In this document: positions 15,290 through 23,547 of the stretch, in pieces
How positions within the stretch are numbered: the stretch's first letter is position 1
Layout: the number at the start of each line of letters is the position of its first letter
Assembly: GCA_964250225.1 (NCBI GenBank)
Contig: CAXUEY010000049.1
Coordinates: forward strand, 1-38,589
From: Paraktedonobacter sp964250225
Lineage (GTDB): Bacteria > Chloroflexota > Ktedonobacteria > Ktedonobacterales > Ktedonobacteraceae
DNA: 38,589 bases
Reading direction: 5' to 3'
Translations under genes and position numbers: made by a program
The notes under the pieces: model-generated
Seen by the model: the letters and a program-made list of their open reading frames with translations, nothing else
The model's database searches: none
What the model was told of the DNA's origin: nothing

Positions 15290-16999
15290 CTAGCGCATAA
15301 AATTGAACCCCGCATTCCCATTCAGAGGCGCTTCCTGGCGGCGGCGGCCCTCTTGTGCTTCGGGGGCGAAGTATTTTTGCCACATGTCGGGCGCGTCTTT
15401 GCTTTCGCCACCGTGTTTGGTGATGCGAGTGCGTACACGGCAGATCATGGGGGTGTTAACGGCGGCCCCGGCGATGATGACCTGACCTTTGGAGAGCGCG
15501 GGCAGGTTTCCGAGTAGGTCGCGGCCCACGCCTTCAATAGCGGCTGCGACGCTCTTCTGGTCGATCTCGTTGACGATGCGCATGATGCACTGGGTCTGGC
15601 ACTGGCTGAGTACGTCGGCGTTGAGCTTGCCGGGGCGCTGGCTGATCAGGCCGACGCCGATGCCAAATTTGCGCCCCTCGGCTAATACTTGCTTGAGGAT
15701 CGAGGTCGAGACCACATCGACGCCGCCCGGCGCGAAGTGGTGCGCCTCTTCCAGCAGCACAAAGACAGGATAGGGCAGAAAAAACTCGCCTGCGTGGACC
15801 TTACCACGCTCGGTGTCCATCCTGGCCTTGTTGAGACGGCGCAGGAGCGTGGCCACGACGACTTGCTGGTCGCGCTCATCGACTTCGTTGAGCTGGAGGA
15901 CGGTACACTGGCCCGGCTTGAAAATCTCGGTCAGATCGAGGTGTTGGTGGTCGTCGAAGGTGAAACTGTTCTCAAAACGATCCTCGATACGCCAGGTCAG
16001 CGCGTGGACCGTGCTGGAGTCGTCCGCGCCCTCGCCATCCTCGTCGTTCTTGGACTTCGAGACGGCTTTGATGGCTTTTTTGAGGTCGGCAGTTGTCCAG
16101 GGCGTGCTTTTAAAATCGGTTTTCACCTTGTTCATGGCGCGCCCCAGCAGATACTGCTGCTTCTCCGTCATCTCTGAGAGCAAATGGCGCATATCGCCCA
16201 TATTGAGCGAAGAGACGCGTACTTTGACCTGTTCGGGCTTGTAGACCTTAACCTCGGCCCGATAGCCCGCGCCGCGTCCATTGCCGCTTTCGGCGAACTG
16301 CGGGAAGTTGGCGATCTGATCGAGCGTACTGTACTCGCCGTGGGGATCGACGATCAGCACGCAGGCTTTGTTGTTGGGCTGCATGAGTTCTTCGATCAGC
16401 ACGCTGGCCAGATAACTTTTGCCCGCGCCGGTGCTGGCGATGATGGCCAGGTGCGTGCTCACCACGTCCTTGACCGAGAGCACCACCGGCACGGCGTCGG
16501 GCGCGCGGGTGAGCAGCGAGCCAATTGTGGCTGAACCGGGCTGGCTGCGTTTGCGCGGGCTGAGGATGCTAGTGAGCATCTCATCGTCGGCCAGATAGAT
16601 CTGCTTGCCCGATTGCGGCGGTATCCAGGGGTTGATAAACGAACCGGTCACAGCGTCGAAGTAGCCCATAATCGCCACGTGCAGTTCAAAGAGATCGTTC
16701 GAGCGCGCATCGTAGCCAACCAGCGCCGCCACCTGGTCGGGGGGAATCGACGGCTCGGCCAGAAAGGTGTCGGGATAGAGTTGCAGGGGCACGCGTTTGA
16801 TGATGCGTCCCAGCACGCGCTGGCGGCTGGCGGTCTGCATCAGCTCGTCGGGCACATCCAGCTCATAGTAGACATACTCGCCATTTTTGAGCCGCTGCTC
16901 GTCGTCCCGCGAGACAAAGGTGTACTCGTGGGTGCTCTCGCCCGGACCTTTGGTGATGCCCACAGGTTTGAAGCGGATGGGTGTCGTTGGTTCAAGCAT
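15290..16999 (-). CDS. HerA-like ATPase (FtsK/HerA superfamily)
   Basis: A 569-residue P-loop motor ATPase. The N-terminal 150 residues look like a HAS barrel. Walker A is STGAGKS (about 189-195), Walker B is VLIVDPHGEY (about D218), and a later VFVLLEEAHHF with LISQRPGKL matches the HerA sensor region. HerA hexamers translocate DNA, usually with the nuclease NurA, in end resection or defence. Start at 16999 is preferred because AAGGAG lies 11 bases upstream; the open frame reaches 17044. No NurA is present. The upstream gene on the same strand encodes a HAS-barrel-like protein. Confidence 0.9.
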   Translation of the reverse strand: MLEPTTPIRFKPVGITKGPGESTHEYTFVSRDDEQRLKNGEYVYYELDVPDELMQTASRQRVLGRIIKRVPLQLYPDTFLAEPSIPPDQVAALVGYDARSNDLFELHVAIMGYFDAVTGSFINPWIPPQSGKQIYLADDEMLTSILSPRKRSQPGSATIGSLLTRAPDAVPVVLSVKDVVSTHLAIIASTGAGKSYLASVLIEELMQPNNKACVLIVDPHGEYSTLDQIANFPQFAESGNGRGAGYRAEVKVYKPEQVKVRVSSLNMGDMRHLLSEMTEKQQYLLGRAMNKVKTDFKSTPWTTADLKKAIKAVSKSKNDEDGEGADDSSTVHALTWRIEDRFENSFTFDDHQHLDLTEIFKPGQCTVLQLNEVDERDQQVVVATLLRRLNKARMDTERGKVHAGEFFLPYPVFVLLEEAHHFAPGGVDVVSTSILKQVLAEGRKFGIGVGLISQRPGKLNADVLSQCQTQCIMRIVNEIDQKSVAAAIEGVGRDLLGNLPALSKGQVIIAGAAVNTPMICRVRTRITKHGGESKDAPDMWQKYFAPEAQEGRRRQEAPLNGNAGFNFMR

Positions 17000-17075
17000 G
17001 AATTCTAAAACTCCTTGCATCCTTCTCGCGACTGGCCTGACCATGAGAGCGCGGTTTAAGCCAATCGCAAGCGTA

Positions 17076-17747
17076 TTATCCTGTGGTTTCGACTTTCAGC
17101 CGCCAGGCGAAGTTGCGTTTGACGATTGAGAGCAGGGAGAGATTGCGCGGGAAGAGCCGCTCAAGCTGGTCGATGATACGCAGCGTTACCATTGGTAACA
17201 GACTGTTACGCTGCGAGATAATATGGGGCAGATAGCCCATGTGCAGATACGGCTCCTGCCCATCGTGATCGCTAAAAAGATGGAAGGCGCGCACATCCTC
17301 ATCGGAGATCGTCTCGATCTCGCTATCCAGTTCCAGGGCCAGCAGCGGCACGCCATGCGTCACCGCAAACGTCTCTGGCAGCTCGCCCTGCTCTAGCATC
17401 CCCAGTACCATCACATAGATCAATACAGCTTTTTCGGAGATATAATCGGGCGAGAACAGCTCCACCTGCGTTTCATTCGAGAGGCGCGGCCCCAGTGCGC
17501 CAAAGGCTGGGTTTTGCAGGATCGTATCGTAGATCACGCCAACGGCATAGGTTTTTGGGGTGGTATCGAGACCCCATGAGAGTTCCGAGCCGCTCTCCTC
17601 GTCCTGGCCGCCACGAATGGCGATGCGCACAAAGCGCCCGAAGGCGTAGTCCGGTGGAGCTGGCTGCACTTCCATCTCGTGCGGCCCAAAAATCTGACAA
17701 ATATAACTGATATGCGACTCTGATTTGACAATTTTCCCAATATGCAT
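17076..17747 (-). CDS. HAS-barrel-like partner of the HerA ATPase
   Basis: A 223-residue protein without nuclease motifs that I recognise. Its N-terminus (GKIVKSESHISYICQIFG..., then FGRFVRIAI, then YAVGVIYDTIL) has the beta-barrel pattern of HAS domains found at the front of HerA-type ATPases. The C-terminal half is helical. GGGGAAG lies just before the ATG. It ends 76 bases before the HerA start on the same strand, so co-expression is likely. It takes the place where NurA often sits but lacks visible catalytic Asp/Glu clusters of that family. Confidence 0.6.
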   Translation of the reverse strand: MHIGKIVKSESHISYICQIFGPHEMEVQPAPPDYAFGRFVRIAIRGGQDEESGSELSWGLDTTPKTYAVGVIYDTILQNPAFGALGPRLSNETQVELFSPDYISEKAVLIYVMVLGMLEQGELPETFAVTHGVPLLALELDSEIETISDEDVRAFHLFSDHDGQEPYLHMGYLPHIISQRNSLLPMVTLRIIDQLERLFPRNLSLLSIVKRNFAWRLKVETTG

Positions 17748-18091
17748 CTGCTTCCCCGCTCAATCTGGGATTGTGCCGTACTCTGCCACGCGCATGGCAA
17801 AAGGTGCCAAAAAGATGATTGACCAACCCGTTCTGCGCCCGCACACGAAATGCTGGTTATGGCCCGCGTGGTGCTTTTCAGACAGTTCAATGCCATGTGC
17901 AAGCTATCTGCACGCAACGGCTTCGCGGCAATTATAGCATAGTTTGGCTCCAGGCAAAATAGCAGGTGGTTTTTTTGTGAACTACGTCACACGTGGTTGT
18001 CGCGGGCTTTTCAATCCGCGCTGTGGGCGCTATAATACAGAACGATATCATCTCACTTTTTTCCAGGGAAATAGTAGGAGAGTTTTTAAGC
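17748..18091. other. Divergent intergenic region between the HAS-barrel and MBL genes
   Basis: This 344-base gap has no convincing gene. A minus-strand TATAAT is at 17931-17936 without a good -35. A near-perfect palindrome AACTACGT/ACGTGGTT (17980-17987 and 17991-17998) lies about 10 bases before the -35 of the plus-strand promoter and may be an operator. Confidence 0.4.
18008..18036 (+). promoter_or_regulatory. Candidate promoter of the MBL-fold gene
   Basis: TATAAT (18031-18036) matches the -10 consensus; a weak TTTTCA (18008-18013) lies 17 bases upstream. The -10 is 55 bases before the start codon. A palindrome at 17980-17998 just upstream could bind a regulator. Confidence 0.5.
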
Positions 18092-18988
18092 ATGAACGAG
18101 ACGCCGCAGTTTCGGGTGCGCTTTTGGGGTGTGCGTGGCACCTATCCCACGCCGGGGCCACATACGCTACGCTATGGGGGTAATACAGCCTGCGTGGAGG
18201 TCGAGGTTGGTGGGCGGACGTTGATTCTGGATGCTGGAAGCGGCATCATCCGCCTGAGCGAGGAGTTGTTGCGGCGCGCGGATGGCTCGCCGCTGGATGT
18301 GGCGCTCTTTATTACCCACGGACACGGCGATCACCTGATTGGCCTGCCGTTTTTCGCGCCGCTGTATGAGGTATCCGCGCATATTACCTTCTTTGCGCCG
18401 CGCCTGGCTGGACGCGATGTGCAGGAACTTGTAACCCCGCTGGTGTCTCCACCGTATTTTCCAGTAGATATGCAACGCTTGCCTTCGCAGCGCCATTTTC
18501 ATACGCTGACGGGCACCGAACAGATTGTCTGGCACGCTGATACACCCGAAGCGCTTATCGAGCCGATGCAGGCCACGGGAGCAGAGAAGGATGTGCGCGT
18601 GCTGGTGCACCTGACCAGTAGCCATCCCCAGAATGGGGCCGCGGTCTATCGCATTGAACACGCTGGTCGCAGCCTGGTCTTTGCCACGGATGTTGAATGG
18701 AGCGAGCGCTGTGATCCGGCTTTCCTGGCCTTTATTGAAGGCGCGGACCTGCTGATCCACGACTCGCAATATACGCCGGAGGAGTATCACGGGTCCAAAC
18801 ATGGTTTCGGACATAGCACCTTTATAACGGCGACGGAGGTAGCGCGGGAGGCACACGTTGGGAAACTGGTGCTCTTCCACCACGAGCCAACGCACGATGA
18901 TGACCAGCTCGATGCGATGCAGGCCGAAGCGCGCACCCATTTTGCGCAAACCTGTGCTGCTTACGAGGGCCTGGAGTTTGATCTTTGA
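18092..18988 (+). CDS. Metallo-beta-lactamase-fold hydrolase
   Basis: A 298-residue metal hydrolase. The N-terminus RFWGVRGTYPTPGP...RYGGNTACVEV is typical of the PDE/RNase Z-like branch of the MBL superfamily. The metal site THGHGDH (H76, H78, D80, H81) is complete; further ligands are likely in SSHP, ATDVE and LFHHEP. Substrate is unknown: a phosphodiester is likely from the family. Start at 18092 is supported by AGGAG (18076-18080), 11 bases upstream; the open frame runs back to 17993 with no binding site. Confidence 0.9.
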   Translation: MNETPQFRVRFWGVRGTYPTPGPHTLRYGGNTACVEVEVGGRTLILDAGSGIIRLSEELLRRADGSPLDVALFITHGHGDHLIGLPFFAPLYEVSAHITFFAPRLAGRDVQELVTPLVSPPYFPVDMQRLPSQRHFHTLTGTEQIVWHADTPEALIEPMQATGAEKDVRVLVHLTSSHPQNGAAVYRIEHAGRSLVFATDVEWSERCDPAFLAFIEGADLLIHDSQYTPEEYHGSKHGFGHSTFITATEVAREAHVGKLVLFHHEPTHDDDQLDAMQAEARTHFAQTCAAYEGLEFDL

Positions 18989-19104
18989 GACGAATTCGCT
19001 AGTAAAGCCGGGGCAGGAACCGAACCGGGCAATGGAGACTTATTCTGAAAAGTCCTCATCGACGGAATCGCGGCGTTGCTCCTGTTGATGAGGATGGAGA
19101 AACT

Positions 19105-19833
19105 ATGATCAATGTCATACTGGCATTCATGATTATCATCTGTTTCTTGATGGCTATGGTCATTCATGAATACACACACTCCCTGGTTGCCGCTCTGCTG
19201 GGCGACCCTACCCCGCGCAGCCAGGGTCGCCAGAGCCTGAATCCGCGCGCGCATCTCGACCCCATTGGCTTGCTGCTCTGTGTCGTGCTGGCTTTCCTGC
19301 CCGTTATAGCCGGCCCCATTGGTCTAGGCTGGGGTCAGCCGGTGAAGACCGATCCCTGGAAACTGCGCGGCGGCCCCAACGTTGGCACCTTGCTGGTCGC
19401 TGTCTCCGGGATTGTGGGGAGTCTGGCTGTTGGCCTGCTGGTAGCGTTTCTGATGCGCTTCTTGACGCTTGTGCCAGTGCTCTTGACCAATCCTATAGCT
19501 TTGCGTGTGACACAGTTTATAGAGGTCTTTGCCGCCGCAAATATCGTTCTGGCGTTTTTTAATATCCTGCCGCTCTACCCACTGGATGGGTATCAGATTG
19601 TCTATACACTGCTACCCAGCCGCCATGCCCTCAAGTTTGCCCGTAGCGCGCAGTATGGCCCGGCGATCATCATCGGGATACTGTTTATCTTGCCGTTCCT
19701 GGGAACCCTCTCGAACACGGGCAATTTTTTTCTGTTCCGCCTGCCCTACTATGCAATGATAGGGGTATGGAACCTGATCGCGATGGCTTCTGGCTATCCC
19801 GCACCCCTGCTAGGGATCTGGTATCTCTTTTAA
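19105..19833 (+). CDS. Site-2-protease-type membrane metalloprotease (M50)
   Basis: A 242-residue integral membrane protease. It has HEYTH (21-25) in the first hydrophobic segment and NILPLYPLDG (153-162) in a later one, the two zinc-binding motifs of family M50 that together form an intramembrane site. About six hydrophobic segments and no PDZ domain, so it is the short rhomboid-sized type. GGAG lies before the ATG. TCCTCATC/GATGAGGA (19053-19060 and 19087-19094) can pair just upstream and may fold the ribosome binding region. The HD-domain gene starts 2 bases after the stop. Confidence 0.88.
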   Translation: MINVILAFMIIICFLMAMVIHEYTHSLVAALLGDPTPRSQGRQSLNPRAHLDPIGLLLCVVLAFLPVIAGPIGLGWGQPVKTDPWKLRGGPNVGTLLVAVSGIVGSLAVGLLVAFLMRFLTLVPVLLTNPIALRVTQFIEVFAAANIVLAFFNILPLYPLDGYQIVYTLLPSRHALKFARSAQYGPAIIIGILFILPFLGTLSNTGNFFLFRLPYYAMIGVWNLIAMASGYPAPLLGIWYLF

Positions 19834-19835
19834 GC

Positions 19836-20369
19836 ATGATGAAGAGAAAAGTTCGTGCATGGCTCTATCGTCTGGGACAGGTGTATCAGCAACTCGGCTT
19901 TGTAGCCCCGCTCTCGGCGCGTGAACTGGCAGAGGTGGCGGCTCTCTTACCGCCTGCTGCGCTGCGCCTGTTTGTGAGCATGTCGCCCGCCGATCAGCGC
20001 CACTCGCTGCGTGTGTGTCGAGGCTTGCAGGCGCGCGACTGGCAGGAGCAAGATTTATTGAGCGCCGCGCTTTTGCACGATGTGGGCAAGGCCGCGGGTC
20101 GCGTGCCCTTCTGGACACGGCCAGCGATAGTCGTGGGCAAACGCTGCGCGCCGCGTCTCTTAACGCGTCTGACGGTCTATCCCGTCGAGGAACAACACTT
20201 CCCCCGCTGGCGGCGCGCCCTGAGCTATGCCTGGTGGCACGCCGAAGTGGGCGCCGACCTCGCCACCAGCGCTGGTTTGAGCACGCGTATTGTTCACTAT
20301 ATTCGCATGCACCACCGGCCCGATAGTCCCGAACTGGCGGCATTGCACTGTGTAGATGAGGCGTCCTGA
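19836..20369 (+). CDS. HD-domain phosphohydrolase-like protein
   Basis: About 177 residues with an HD-type metal site: H in QRHSLRVCR, the HD pair in ALLHDVGKAAG, and later His in WWHAEVGA and RMHH. Such proteins hydrolyse nucleotides or cyclic dinucleotides; the substrate here is not known. The start MMKRKVRA at 19836 lies 2 bases after the protease stop; the frame extends upstream to 19767 into the protease gene without support. It is followed closely by scpA, so translation may be coupled on both sides. Confidence 0.75.
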   Translation: MMKRKVRAWLYRLGQVYQQLGFVAPLSARELAEVAALLPPAALRLFVSMSPADQRHSLRVCRGLQARDWQEQDLLSAALLHDVGKAAGRVPFWTRPAIVVGKRCAPRLLTRLTVYPVEEQHFPRWRRALSYAWWHAEVGADLATSAGLSTRIVHYIRMHHRPDSPELAALHCVDEAS

Positions 20370-20373
20370 AGCT

Positions 20374-21237
20374 ATGCCTGAACCAAGCGAAACGCTCCCA
20401 ACTGAAAAGACCGAGATCGTATCCACGGAGAGTCAAGCACAGGCACGCTATGTCGTGCGCCTGCCCGCTTTTGAAGGTCCACTCGACCTGCTCCTGCATC
20501 TGATTGAGAAGCGGCAGATGGAGATTACCACGATCTCCCTGCTGGCGGTGACCGACCAGTATATCGCGTATTTGCGTCAGTGGCAGGACCAACCTGAGGA
20601 GATGCCTCTGGCTAACATGGCCGCCTTTGTCTCTATTGCCACACGCCTGCTCTATATCAAATCGCAGAGTCTGCTACCTCATACCACCAGAGAAGAAATG
20701 AACTCCGAGATGGAGAACGCAGCAGCGATGGCCGAGGAACTGCGCCTGCACCTCGTGGAATACAAGCTCGCCAAAGAAATCGCCGACTATCTGCGCCAGC
20801 GCGCGGAGCAGGGTTTGCAGACGCATGGCCGCTCCAGTCTGCTACCTGGCATCGAGAACCAGCTCGCCTGGACGCCGCCTACGCTCAGCGGACTCGCGGC
20901 GGACTCGTTGGCGCGCGCTTTCACGCGCTTGCTCGAACTGCGTGCTCAGGACGAGGCCGATGCCGACGAGGATCTCATGCCCCTGGCCCGCGTGCGTGTC
21001 AGCCAGCGTATTGCTGAGATCCGCGAACTGCTCAGCGAACGCTCCACCATCTACCTCGCGGACATTCTAGAGGGCGAGATCTCGCGTTTCGTGATGATCG
21101 TGACGTTCCTGGCCGTGCTGGAACTCTGGAAGTACGGGCGCATCGTCGTCACCCAGGCAGACCTCTTCGGTCCTATCCTGCTCGAACGCGGCCCCCAGTG
21201 GGATGAACGCGACCTGGTTATCGAGGACAACTATTGA
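20374..21237 (+). CDS. scpA: Segregation and condensation protein A
   Basis: The kleisin subunit of the bacterial SMC-ScpAB condensin, which compacts and separates chromosomes. The N-terminus VRLPAFEGPLDLLLHLIEK is the family signature; a middle acidic/helical linker and a C-terminal winged-helix (FVMIVTFLAVLELWK, VVTQADLFGPI) follow. 287 residues from the ATG at 20374, which has GAGG (20358-20361) upstream; an in-frame ATG at 20356 overlaps the HD gene. scpB, the usual neighbour, is not here. Confidence 0.93.
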   Translation: MPEPSETLPTEKTEIVSTESQAQARYVVRLPAFEGPLDLLLHLIEKRQMEITTISLLAVTDQYIAYLRQWQDQPEEMPLANMAAFVSIATRLLYIKSQSLLPHTTREEMNSEMENAAAMAEELRLHLVEYKLAKEIADYLRQRAEQGLQTHGRSSLLPGIENQLAWTPPTLSGLAADSLARAFTRLLELRAQDEADADEDLMPLARVRVSQRIAEIRELLSERSTIYLADILEGEISRFVMIVTFLAVLELWKYGRIVVTQADLFGPILLERGPQWDERDLVIEDNY

Positions 21238-21249
21238 TTTCCTATGCGA

Positions 21250-21279
21250 TTTGACAGCGCGTGACTCAAGTTTTATACT
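21250..21279 (+). promoter_or_regulatory. grpE operon promoter with HAIR-like HspR operator
   Basis: TTGACA (21251-21256) and TATACT (21274-21279) with a 17-base spacer form a strong promoter 115 bases before grpE. The bases 21250-21270 read TTTGACA-N7-ACTCAAG. This matches 11 of 14 positions of the HAIR element (CTTGAGT-N7-ACTCAAG) bound by HspR, and it overlaps the -35 and the spacer, where a bound repressor would block RNA polymerase. The last gene of the operon encodes HspR. Confidence 0.7.
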
Positions 21280-21393
21280 GAATGTATCATAAAACTCCAC
21301 GCAAGAGTCGACAATGTTCCTCTATCCTCTTCTTCTGCCGAGGCAGAGGGGAGCAACCCGGCGCATATGAGCCGGGAGGAGTGAGAGAAATAG

Positions 21394-21975
21394 ATGATGG
21401 AAGAATCTCAGGAGAAGCGCGAAGAAGCTATGAAACATGAAGAGCAGGCATCAATGAACGAAGGCGCAACTGACGAGACGCGCCAGGTCGCCGAACTAGA
21501 GGCGCAACTGGCCCAGGCCAAACAGGAGGCGGCGGAAAACTGGAATAAATACTTACGCGAACGCGCCGAGATGGACAATTTCCGCAAGCGTCAAGAACGC
21601 CTCGCGGGTGATCGGGTCGCGCGTGAAAAGAAAACGTTGATCCATAAAATCCTGGAGGTCATGGACAATGTGGAGCGCGGCCTGATCTATCAGGAAACAA
21701 TGGATAAACAGGCTCTACAGCACACGCTGCGTATGCTGCTCTGGCAATTACAGGAAGTCATGCGCGGCGAAGGGCTGACCCCTGTCCCCACGATTGGCGA
21801 GGCTTTCGATCCCTATGTTCACGAGGCCATCGAAGCGGTAGAGAATAGCGATCAGCCCGAAGGGACGGTAGTGGAGGAAGTGCTCAAGGGATACAGGCTG
21901 GGTGAAGAGACACTGCGTCCTGCGCGCGTAAAAGTGAGTTCGGGCAAGCACGAGCAGCAGAACGCACAGGCGTAG
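21394..21975 (+). CDS. grpE: Nucleotide exchange factor GrpE
   Basis: The exchange factor that releases ADP from DnaK. 193 residues: a charged N-terminal tail, a long coiled-coil helix (about 28-110, with NWNKYLRERAEMDNFRKRQ), and the beta domain ending FDPYVHEAIE...VVEEVLKGYRLGEETLRPARVKV. GGAGGAG lies before the ATG. It opens an operon with dnaJ and hspR; dnaK is missing from this operon. Confidence 0.95.
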   Translation: MMEESQEKREEAMKHEEQASMNEGATDETRQVAELEAQLAQAKQEAAENWNKYLRERAEMDNFRKRQERLAGDRVAREKKTLIHKILEVMDNVERGLIYQETMDKQALQHTLRMLLWQLQEVMRGEGLTPVPTIGEAFDPYVHEAIEAVENSDQPEGTVVEEVLKGYRLGEETLRPARVKVSSGKHEQQNAQA

Positions 21976-22025
21976 CATAGAGTGAGGTTGCTTGCAGGGA
22001 AGGCAGCCCCACGGAGGAGCCAGGC

Positions 22026-23069
22026 ATGGATTATAAAGACTATTACAAAGTGCTCGGTGTGGCCAAAGAAGCCACCACCGATGAAGTGAAGAAGGCTTTC
22101 CGCAAGCTGGCCCGTAAGTATCATCCTGATGTCAATCCTGGCGACAAGAAGGCAGAGGAGAAGTTTAAGGAGATTAACGAGGCATACGAGGTCCTCTCCG
22201 ATGCAGATAAGCGCAAAAAGTACGACACGCTCGGTCCCAACTGGCAGGAGCAGTTTGGTCCACAGTACAGCCCACGTGGCAGCACATACACCTATCGTAG
22301 CGCGCCCAATATGAACTTTGACGGCGGGGCAACGGGCTTCTCCGACTTCTTCGAAGCGCTGTTTGGGCGCGCGAATACGGGTGGTATGAGTGGTATGGGC
22401 AGCATGGGTGGCATGCGCGGTACACAGGAGAGCTTGCGCAAGCGTGTCGGCGATAATATCGAGCAGCCAGTGGAAGTGACGTTGACCGAAGCCTACCTGG
22501 GCGGCGCTCGCACTTTCAATATTCAGTCAACGGAGATCTGCCCGGTCTGCCGGGGCACGGGCGAGGTGGGCAACCGATCCTGCACTAACTGCGCGGGACA
22601 GGGTATGGTCAACAAAACCAAACGCATCCAGGTGAAGATCCCCGCGGGCGTCGATAACGGCTCGAAGATTCGCGTAGCAGGCGAAGGTCAGCCCGGCATC
22701 GGCGGCGGTCCACGCGGCGATCTCTACCTGGTCATCAGCGTCAAGACCGATCCCCAGTTTGAGCGCAAAGGCGACGACCTCTACACCGATATCGAGGTAG
22801 AGCTGACCGTGGCCGTGCTCGGCGGCGAGGTGCCTGTACCTCTCCCCGATAAGCGCAAGCTCGTTCTGACCATCCCGCCAGAGACACAGAACGGGCGCCT
22901 CTTCCGTTTGAGCAGCAAGGGCATGCCACGTCTGCGCGAAGAGGGCAGCGGTACGCTTTTTGCCCGCATCAAAGTCGTGCTCCCAACGCATCTGACCAGC
23001 GATGAGCGCGAACTGTTTGAGCAACTCGCGCGCAAACGGGGACGCGGCGCGGCGGAAGTACCCTCGTAG
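22026..23069 (+). CDS. dnaJ: DnaJ-family co-chaperone with a reduced zinc domain
   Basis: A J-protein that delivers substrates to DnaK and stimulates its ATPase. 347 residues: J domain 1-70 with HPD (YHPDVNPG), Gly/Phe/Met-rich region about 90-140, a zinc domain with only two Cys pairs (CPVC and CTNC), then two beta-barrel substrate-binding domains (VKIPAGVDNGSKIRVAGEG; LTIPPETQNGRLFRL). Full DnaJ has four Cys pairs; this one has half of that, so it can hold only one zinc. GGAGGAG lies before the ATG. It follows grpE by 50 bases. Confidence 0.9.
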   Translation: MDYKDYYKVLGVAKEATTDEVKKAFRKLARKYHPDVNPGDKKAEEKFKEINEAYEVLSDADKRKKYDTLGPNWQEQFGPQYSPRGSTYTYRSAPNMNFDGGATGFSDFFEALFGRANTGGMSGMGSMGGMRGTQESLRKRVGDNIEQPVEVTLTEAYLGGARTFNIQSTEICPVCRGTGEVGNRSCTNCAGQGMVNKTKRIQVKIPAGVDNGSKIRVAGEGQPGIGGGPRGDLYLVISVKTDPQFERKGDDLYTDIEVELTVAVLGGEVPVPLPDKRKLVLTIPPETQNGRLFRLSSKGMPRLREEGSGTLFARIKVVLPTHLTSDERELFEQLARKRGRGAAEVPS

Positions 23070-23107
23070 GTTCGTAGGACTGAGACCAGAGCAACAGGAG
23101 GTGTATT

Positions 23108-23476
23108 GTGGCTGAAATAGGCGAAGGCGCGTGGTATGTCATCAGTATCGCGGCACAGCGGGCCGAAGTACACGAGCAGACCTTGCGTCACTATGAGCGC
23201 CTGGGCCTGATCTCGCCCGCGCGCAAGGGCAACAGCCCGCACAGTCCGCGCCTCTACTCGGACCGCGATATCGCGCGCGTGACACACATTCGCGGCCTGA
23301 TGCGCGACCTGGGCGTAAACCTGGCTGGAGTTGAGGCCATCCTGCACATGAAAGATCGCATGGAGCAGATGCAGATGGATGTCGAGACGCAGATGCAACA
23401 GTTGCGCGACCAGCATGCAGCGGAGACACGCCGCTTGAAGGATATCATCGAACGTTTGCAAAAAGGTGCAATGTAA
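23108..23476 (+). CDS. hspR: Heat-shock repressor HspR (MerR family)
   Basis: A 122-residue MerR-type regulator. The N-terminal winged helix has YVISIAAQRAEVHEQTLRHYERLGLISPAR, split here as YVISIAAQRAEVHEQ and TLRHYERLGLISPAR, close to Streptomyces HspR. The C-terminal half is a coiled coil for dimerisation. GTG start with AGGAGG upstream. HspR represses chaperone operons at HAIR sites using DnaK as co-repressor; a HAIR-like site is present in the grpE promoter, so autoregulation is likely. Confidence 0.92.
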   Translation: MAEIGEGAWYVISIAAQRAEVHEQTLRHYERLGLISPARKGNSPHSPRLYSDRDIARVTHIRGLMRDLGVNLAGVEAILHMKDRMEQMQMDVETQMQQLRDQHAAETRRLKDIIERLQKGAM

Positions 23477-23538
23477 ACTGATGGCATGTAAAACGCGCTG
23501 ATTCATGAATCAGCGCGTTTTACATGCCATCAGTTTAC
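23473..23538. terminator. 66-bp perfect palindrome without spacer between convergent genes
   Basis: Bases 23473-23505 and 23506-23538 are perfect reverse complements with no spacer. It includes the hspR stop codon and lies between hspR and the convergent alcohol dehydrogenase gene. It can act as a bidirectional terminator: the stem contains AAAA/TTTT runs, but no external T-tract. Confidence 0.75.
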
Positions 23539-23547
23539 TAGCGGCCA

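Noticed and set aside
22781..23506. Minus-strand open frame of 241 codons opposite dnaJ and hspR
   Set aside because: It spans two well-identified genes and an intergenic region; the translation is low complexity.
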